Made by a program: the position numbers and the translations under genes. From Rhodoferax sp. (GTDB lineage: Bacteria; Pseudomonadota; Gammaproteobacteria; Burkholderiales; Burkholderiaceae_C), in contig JAQTSL010000117.1 in the NCBI GenBank assembly GCA_028711355.1, positions 1 to 10,121 on the forward strand: a stretch of DNA of 10,121 nt, given 5' to 3'. The notes below the pieces were generated by a model. It was not told the origin of the DNA. It searched no databases and was given only the letters and a program-made list of their open reading frames with translations. Each line of letters begins with the position of its first letter. The stretch's first letter is position 1. This document shows positions 5,962 to 10,121 of this stretch, in pieces.

Positions 5962-6025
5962 TCCCTGATACCCGCCACGCTGCCGTGGTTGCATAATTGC
6001 GAAAAGCAATTTCCAGATCAGGGAT
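5961..6025 (+). other. Possible structured leader (three-way junction) before FIST gene
   Basis: An outer 9-bp stem, ATCCCTGAT (5961-5969) with ATCAGGGAT (6017-6025), encloses two small hairpins: CCACG-CTGC-CGTGG (5975-5988) and AATTGC-GAAAA-GCAATT (5995-6011). Short unpaired joints of 5, 6 and 5 nt separate them. As RNA this would be a compact three-way junction just upstream of the FIST start. It matches no riboswitch I recognise and could instead be DNA symmetry in a promoter. Confidence 0.35.
5986..6001 (+). promoter_or_regulatory. Candidate sigma-54 promoter of the FIST-kinase unit
   Basis: TGGTTGCATAATTGCG has GG (5987-5988) and GC (5999-6000) exactly 10 bp apart, and a perfect TTGC in the -12 block. 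The rest of the -24 block (TTGC instead of CACG) is poor. Predicted start is near 6012, about 50 bp before the FIST ATG. No TGT-N10-ACA site was found upstream; the nearest is TGT-N10-ACC at 5899-5914. A sigma-70 -10 like CATAAT (5992-5997) overlaps it but lacks a -35. Confidence 0.4.
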
Positions 6026-6062
6026 AGTGAACCAAATCCCAATCGGGCATCACGGGCTACCC

Positions 6063-7214
6063 ATGACTTCAGACATCCAGCGAGCACATTCCTGTGCCGC
6101 CGACCCACGCCAGGCAGTGCGTGAGCTGCACACCAGCCTGCGGCAAACCAACACGGCATTGGTCGTTTTTTTCTGCTCCAGCAACTACGACCTGGACGCG
6201 ATTGCCGATGAAATCAACCAGCAATTTGCCGGGCTTCAGGTCGTTGGCTGCACCACGGCCGGGGAAATAGGCCCGGCTGGCTACCTCTCGCACAGCCTGG
6301 CAGGGGTCAGTTTTGCCGCCGGTGTCTGTACTGCCGTCGCCGGTTGCCTGCCGTCCCTGAAAAGTTTTGATTTCCCCCAGGGGTATGCTTTTGCCCAGCA
6401 ACTCATGCAACGCCTGGAACGCCAGACACCCGAAGTCTCGTCCCACAACACCTTCGCCTTTTTCATGATTGACGGGCTCTCAATCCGCGAAGAGCCCGTG
6501 GTGCAAACACTTCAGGCGGCGCTGGGAAACATCGCCCTGTGCGGCGGTTCAGCCGGCGATGACTGCAAATTCGAGCGCACCTGGGTTTTTCACGACGGCG
6601 CGTTTCATGCCGACAGTGCCGTCTTGGTGCTCATCCAGACCCCGCTGCCCTTCAAAATCTTCAAAACCCAGCATTTCGTCAGCGAAGGCGAACGTCTGGT
6701 GGTGACCGAAGCCGATGTGGCCCGACGCATCGTCACGGAAATCAACGGCCTGCCCGCTGCCGAGGAATACGCCCGGATTCTGGGCCTTGACCTGAAAGAG
6801 CTGACGCTCTTTCATTTCGCCGCCAACCCGGTGGTGGTGGTGATGGACGGTACCGACTATGTGCGCTCGATCCAGAAAGTTGACCCCACCGGGCCTCTGA
6901 CCTTTTTCTGTGCCATCGACGAAGGACTGGTGCTGCGCGTGGCGCGGGGTGTCGATCTGATTCAAAACCTGTCACAGACCTTCGAGCGCATCAGTCACGA
7001 CATCGGCCCGATCGCCCTCACCTTCGGATGCGATTGCGTGCTGCGCAACATTGAAATCACCGAAAACCACCAAAAAGAAGCCGTCAGCCAAATCCTGAAA
7101 GACAACAACACGGTCGGCTTCTGTACCTATGGCGAGCAATTTGGCGGTGTTCATGTGAATCAAACCTTTACCGGAATCGCCCTTGGTGAGCCGTGCGATA
7201 GCCGTGATGCCTGA
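6063..7214 (+). CDS. FIST N/FIST C-domain sensor protein, NosP-like (candidate NO-sensing haemoprotein)
   Basis: A 383-aa soluble protein. The N-terminal FIST domain covers about residues 20-210 (FFCSSNYDLDAIADEI, QVVGCTTAGEIGP at about 57-70, LCGGSAGDD near 160). FIST_C covers about 220-370 (EINGLPAAEEYARILGLDL, YVRSIQKVDP, AIDEGLVL, GCDC, then YGEQFGGVHVNQTFTG). FIST proteins sense small ligands; the subgroup paired with histidine kinases includes NosP, which binds NO through haem and controls the kinase. The gene order here fits NosP, but the haem-ligating histidine cannot be identified by eye, so NO sensing is inference. The ATG at 6063 is chosen because the FIST domain begins soon after; in-frame TTG 5997 and GTG 6027 are possible but have poor ribosome sites. 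It overlaps the kinase gene. Confidence 0.92.
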   Translation: MTSDIQRAHSCAADPRQAVRELHTSLRQTNTALVVFFCSSNYDLDAIADEINQQFAGLQVVGCTTAGEIGPAGYLSHSLAGVSFAAGVCTAVAGCLPSLKSFDFPQGYAFAQQLMQRLERQTPEVSSHNTFAFFMIDGLSIREEPVVQTLQAALGNIALCGGSAGDDCKFERTWVFHDGAFHADSAVLVLIQTPLPFKIFKTQHFVSEGERLVVTEADVARRIVTEINGLPAAEEYARILGLDLKELTLFHFAANPVVVVMDGTDYVRSIQKVDPTGPLTFFCAIDEGLVLRVARGVDLIQNLSQTFERISHDIGPIALTFGCDCVLRNIEITENHQKEAVSQILKDNNTVGFCTYGEQFGGVHVNQTFTGIALGEPCDSRDA

Positions 7215-8313
7215 TCCCAACGCCCCTGGCCCGGCGGCGCAGACGGTCACGCTGCAAGCCGAGGTGACACGCCTGAAAAAGATGGTCACCGCCTTGATGA
7301 ACCGTGCCGAACGTGACATGTGCGCCAAGGGTTCTGATTTCGGCATCTTCCAGACCGCGGTCACGCTGGAAAAACAGATTCGCGAGCGGACGCAGGAACT
7401 TGAAGCGGCGCTGCGGGAAAACGAAAGAATGACCCGTGCGCTACAGCGCGAGAAAGAAGAGCAGCGGGTGCTGATCGAAGAGCTGGAAGCCGCTCATAAC
7501 CAGTTGCAGCAATCCGAGAAACTGGCCTCGATTGGTCAACTGGCGGCTGGCGTTGCCCATGAAATCAACAACCCGATCGGCTTTGTCAACTCCAACCTTG
7601 GGACCCTTAAAAACTACATTGGCGATCTGCTGCGACTGGTCGATGAGATCGCCCACGCGGTGACACCGCTGCTGGCGACCCATCCATCCGTCAAAACGCA
7701 GATCGATGAGCGCTGCAACGCGATTGATCTGGTGTTTCTGCGAGAAGACATTGACAACCTGATCAACGAGTCCCTCGAAGGAACGACGCGTGTGCGCCGG
7801 ATCGTTCAGAATCTGCAGGATTTTTCACGTACCGGAGCCCAGGATCTGGAACTGGCCGACTTGCATGCCGGGCTGGAAAGCACCCTTAATGTGGTCTGGA
7901 ACGAGATCAAATACAAGGCTAACATTGTTCGCGAATTGGGCGAGTTGCCCATGGTGGAGTGCCGCCCCTCCCAGATCAACCAGGTTTTCATGAATCTGCT
8001 GGTCAATGCCGCCCAGGCGATTGCTGATCATGGCCACATCACCCTGCGCAGCGGCCGTGCCGACGATCAGGTGTGGGTTGCCGTTTCGGATGACGGATCA
8101 GGTATCGCGCCAGACATCCTGGCACGCATCTTCGATCCGTTTTTCACCACCAAACCGGTCGGAAAAGGCACGGGCTTGGGCCTGTCGGTGTCTTACGGCA
8201 TCATCGACAAACATGGTGGGCGCATTGACGTGAACAGCCAACCGGGCAAAGGCACCACCTTCACCGTCTGGCTACCCATCCATCAGCCGCAAGCTTGCCC
8301 GGTGCCTGCTTGA
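7207..8313 (+). CDS. Soluble sensor histidine kinase, partner of the FIST protein
   Basis: A 368-aa cytoplasmic kinase with no membrane segment and no PAS, GAF or receiver domain. Residues ~10-110 are mostly coiled coil (heptad-like, rich in Glu, Arg, Gln). The phosphoacceptor H-box VAHEINNP has His118. The ATP-binding domain shows the N-box (Asn267 in NLLVNAAQAI), G1 DDGSGI, F-box FDPFFTTK and G2 GTGLGLSVS, all intact, so it should be active. It probably takes its signal from the FIST protein encoded directly upstream, as in NosP-kinase pairs. No response regulator lies in the window. The ATG at 7207 gives an 8-bp overlap with the FIST gene; GTG 7186, with GGAA at 7173-7176, is an alternative adding seven residues. 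No terminator with a T-run follows. Confidence 0.95.
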   Translation: MPDPNAPGPAAQTVTLQAEVTRLKKMVTALMNRAERDMCAKGSDFGIFQTAVTLEKQIRERTQELEAALRENERMTRALQREKEEQRVLIEELEAAHNQLQQSEKLASIGQLAAGVAHEINNPIGFVNSNLGTLKNYIGDLLRLVDEIAHAVTPLLATHPSVKTQIDERCNAIDLVFLREDIDNLINESLEGTTRVRRIVQNLQDFSRTGAQDLELADLHAGLESTLNVVWNEIKYKANIVRELGELPMVECRPSQINQVFMNLLVNAAQAIADHGHITLRSGRADDQVWVAVSDDGSGIAPDILARIFDPFFTTKPVGKGTGLGLSVSYGIIDKHGGRIDVNSQPGKGTTFTVWLPIHQPQACPVPA

Positions 8314-8369
8314 ATCGCGACTGACCAGCGTCCGCTTCAGCCCCCACCTGCACCCACGATCAGGTTAAA

Positions 8370-8496
8370 CCGAGATTGTCCATTAGGCGCACCTTCGGAG
8401 CTGCTTGGGCGTCAGCGACGCATTTGCGGTCATTTTTGGCAAAACTGCCTCGCAAGTGCACTCGCTGCCGTCCCAATCCCTAATGAACAATCTCGG
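8370..8496. mobile_element. MITE-like 127-bp element with 18-bp terminal inverted repeats
   Basis: The left end CCGAGATTGTCCATTAGG (8370-8387) and the reverse complement of the right end (8479-8496) agree in 17 of 18 bases. The interior has no ORF but carries nested inverted repeats: CGTC-AGC-GACG (8410-8420), TTGCG (8424-8428) with CGCAA (8451-8455), and GGCA-AAAC-TGCC (8438-8449) inside it. No clear target-site duplication is visible. It lies between convergent genes, 7 bp before the end of the PAS-GGDEF-EAL gene, and could also act as a two-way transcription barrier. The transposable nature is inferred from structure only. Confidence 0.6.
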
Positions 8497-8503
8497 ATGA
8501 ACG

Positions 8504-10121
8504 TTAGTCCAGTGCCAAACGCTGGTTGCTTTGCACCATCTTTTCAAACACCTGCGCACTCACACCCGGGCTGAACAAAAAGCCTTGTAGTTGATCGCAG
8601 CCCAAGGCTCGCAAAAAATGCATTTGTTCACGCGTCTCGATTCCCTCGGCCACAATCTCCTGGCGCAACTGCTGGGCCATGGTAACGATGGCCTGGGCAA
8701 TGGCGCAGTCGTTGGGATCGACCGGGATTCCCATCACAAACGAGCGGTCGATTTTGAGCGAAGAGATTGGAAATTTCTTTAGGTAAGCCAAGCTGGAATA
8801 ACCGGTACCAAAGTCATCCATTGACAGTGCCAGCCCCATCGCCACCAAGGCATTCATGATTTGAATGGCACTTTCTGCGCCACGCATCAACAGGCTTTCG
8901 GTGATTTCAAGTTGCAGGTTGGCCGCGGGCAGATGGTAGCGGTCCAGCACCGCTTGCATCCTCGCTGGCAAGAGCGGATCAAACTGGCGTGCTGACAGGT
9001 TGACCGACACCAAAGGAACCTCGATACCGGCATCTCGCCAGGCGCTAATTTGCCGGCAGGCCTCTTCCAGAACCCAGTCGCCAATCTCCAGGATCAGCCC
9101 GGTTTCTTCGGCCAAAGGAATAAAAAAACCGGGTGAAATCAAGCCTTTGGTGGGATGGCTCCAACGGATCAGCGCCTCGGCGCCCACAATGCGGCCGCTG
9201 CGCAGGCTCACCTTGGGTTGGTAGTGCAATAGCAAATGCCGGTCTGCCAAAGCCTGGCGCAGCTCACCTTCGAGTTGCCACCTTTCCCTGGCACGCCGGT
9301 CCATCTCCAGGCTGTAAAACAGGTACCCGGAATCTTCCTCGGCCTTGAGCCGCTTGACCGCAATATCTGCGTGATGCAGCAACGTGGCAACATCAACCCC
9401 ATCGTCTGGAAAAACCGAAATCCCGATGCTGGCACGGGTATGCACTTCGGTGCCGTCGATGCTAAAGCCTGGTTTGAGCGCGGCCAGTAACTTTTGTGCC
9501 ACGATACCCCCGTGCTCGCGCTTTTGCACGTCCAGCAAAGCAACGGCGAACTCGTCGCCGCCAAATCTTGACAGCACATCTTCATCGCGCAGCGCGTGGC
9601 GCAGGCGTTGACTGATCTGGCGCAGCAGTTCGTCACCAAACTCATGGCCAAAGGTGTCATTGATGGCATGAAAGCGCCGCAAGTTCAGCGCCAGCACAGC
9701 TCCGTTACCATCATTGCGCCGGGCATTGGCCAGGGCGACGTCCACCACCTGGTGAAAGTGGGTTCGGTTGGGCAGGCCCGTCAGGCTGTCAAAATTGGCC
9801 AGATGCTGCATACGTGCTTCGGCAGCGCGCAGCACACTGATGTCAGAAAAAATGGAAAAAGCATGGGTTACCTGGCCTGCGTCATTGCGCACCACACTGA
9901 TCGAGACCGACTGTGGAAACAACTCGCCATTTTTACGCTTGCCAATAATTTCGCCTTGCCAAGGCCCATCGCCCAGCATGGCTGCACGCACCTGGGCCCG
10001 AAAGTCTGCGGAATGTACGCCAGAGCGCAACAAATCGGCAGTTTGACCCAAAGCCTCTTGAGCGGTGTACCCGGTGATGGTCGAAAACGCCGCGTTCACC
10101 GACACGATGCGCTCAAAGGCA
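8504..10121 (-). CDS. PAS-GGDEF-EAL cyclic-di-GMP turnover protein (5' end outside window)
   Basis: The C-terminal 538 residues plus stop are visible; the N-terminus runs off the right edge. A GTG at 10105 is not the start because PAS-like coding (FERIV) continues in frame upstream of it. Order: the end of a PAS domain (NAAFSTITGYTAQEALGQ) with its PAC segment, GGDEF domain, EAL domain. The diguanylate cyclase motif GGDEF (9548-9562) is intact, and the inhibitory I-site RxxD (RDED) lies five residues before it. The phosphodiesterase motifs are intact: EALIRW (EAL at 9170-9178), LEITES, DDFGTGYSSLAYLKKFP, IVAEGIE, QGFLF. It could therefore make and degrade cyclic-di-GMP, with PAS-sensed signals choosing the output. 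It is convergent with the FIST-kinase unit, with the MITE-like element between. Confidence 0.96.
   Translation of the reverse strand, partial: AFERIVSVNAAFSTITGYTAQEALGQTADLLRSGVHSADFRAQVRAAMLGDGPWQGEIIGKRKNGELFPQSVSISVVRNDAGQVTHAFSIFSDISVLRAAEARMQHLANFDSLTGLPNRTHFHQVVDVALANARRNDGNGAVLALNLRRFHAINDTFGHEFGDELLRQISQRLRHALRDEDVLSRFGGDEFAVALLDVQKREHGGIVAQKLLAALKPGFSIDGTEVHTRASIGISVFPDDGVDVATLLHHADIAVKRLKAEEDSGYLFYSLEMDRRARERWQLEGELRQALADRHLLLHYQPKVSLRSGRIVGAEALIRWSHPTKGLISPGFFIPLAEETGLILEIGDWVLEEACRQISAWRDAGIEVPLVSVNLSARQFDPLLPARMQAVLDRYHLPAANLQLEITESLLMRGAESAIQIMNALVAMGLALSMDDFGTGYSSLAYLKKFPISSLKIDRSFVMGIPVDPNDCAIAQAIVTMAQQLRQEIVAEGIETREQMHFLRALGCDQLQGFLFSPGVSAQVFEKMVQSNQRLALD

Noticed and set aside
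5992..5997. CATAAT as a sigma-70 -10 box for the FIST gene
   Set aside because: No acceptable -35 lies 16-18 bp upstream and no extended -10 is present; kept only as a note under the sigma-54-like element.
8364..8503. Integron attC site suggested by GTTAAAC (8364-8370) and the imperfect hairpin
   Set aside because: The core site is on the wrong side for attC (RYYYAAC should be at the left and GTTRRRY at the right), the right-hand GTTAGTC does not fit, and no cassette structure is present.
10103..10105. GTG as the start of the PAS-GGDEF-EAL gene
   Set aside because: The PAS domain reading continues in frame upstream to the window edge, so the gene is truncated by the window.

Overview
This is a GC-rich proteobacterial window carrying the nifA-nifB end of a nitrogen-fixation (nif) island, then a signalling gene pair and a convergent cyclic-di-GMP gene. 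Gene style, the cysteine-bearing oxygen-responsive type of NifA and the order nifA-nifB-fdxN-hesB-nifZ suggest a free-living diazotrophic betaproteobacterium, possibly Burkholderiales/Comamonadaceae-like. That placement is inference from protein style and not a database match.

Layout. Positions 1-973 (+) are the 3' part of nifA, the sigma-54 activator of nif genes. Positions 974-1149 hold a control region with two perfect NifA upstream activator sites (TGT-N10-ACA, 53 bp apart) and a -24/-12 sigma-54 promoter. This drives a compact nine-gene (+) run from 1150 to 5870: nifB (FeMo-co precursor synthesis), fdxN (2[4Fe-4S] ferredoxin), a HesB/IscA-type Fe-S carrier, two tandem nifZ-type genes, an unrecognised 117-aa gene, nifT/fixU, an unrecognised 86-aa gene and a SIR2-like gene. 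Most junctions overlap or are under 50 bp, so a single operon is likely. The theme is Fe-S supply and maturation of nitrogenase. The SIR2-like protein is the surprise: the fold motifs are visible, but the residues expected to be catalytic look replaced.

Positions 5871-6062 are an intergenic region rich in symmetry: a GC hairpin, a 12-bp palindrome, a possible three-way-junction structure and a sigma-54-like element. Positions 6063-8313 (+) are a two-gene unit: a FIST-domain sensor of the type that includes NosP nitric-oxide-sensing haemoproteins, and a soluble histidine kinase with no sensor domain of its own. Positions 8370-8496 hold a 127-bp element bounded by 18-bp inverted repeats with one mismatch (MITE-like). 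Positions 8504-10121 (-) are the C-terminal 538 residues of a PAS-GGDEF-EAL protein whose cyclic-di-GMP synthesis and hydrolysis motifs are both intact.

Together, NifA would switch on nifB and the following accessory genes under low oxygen and fixed-nitrogen limitation. The FIST-kinase pair and the PAS-GGDEF-EAL protein look like a separate sensing module, possibly linking NO or redox signals to cyclic-di-GMP. No tRNA, rRNA, CRISPR array or transposase gene was seen. There is no gene-free stretch above 300 bases.
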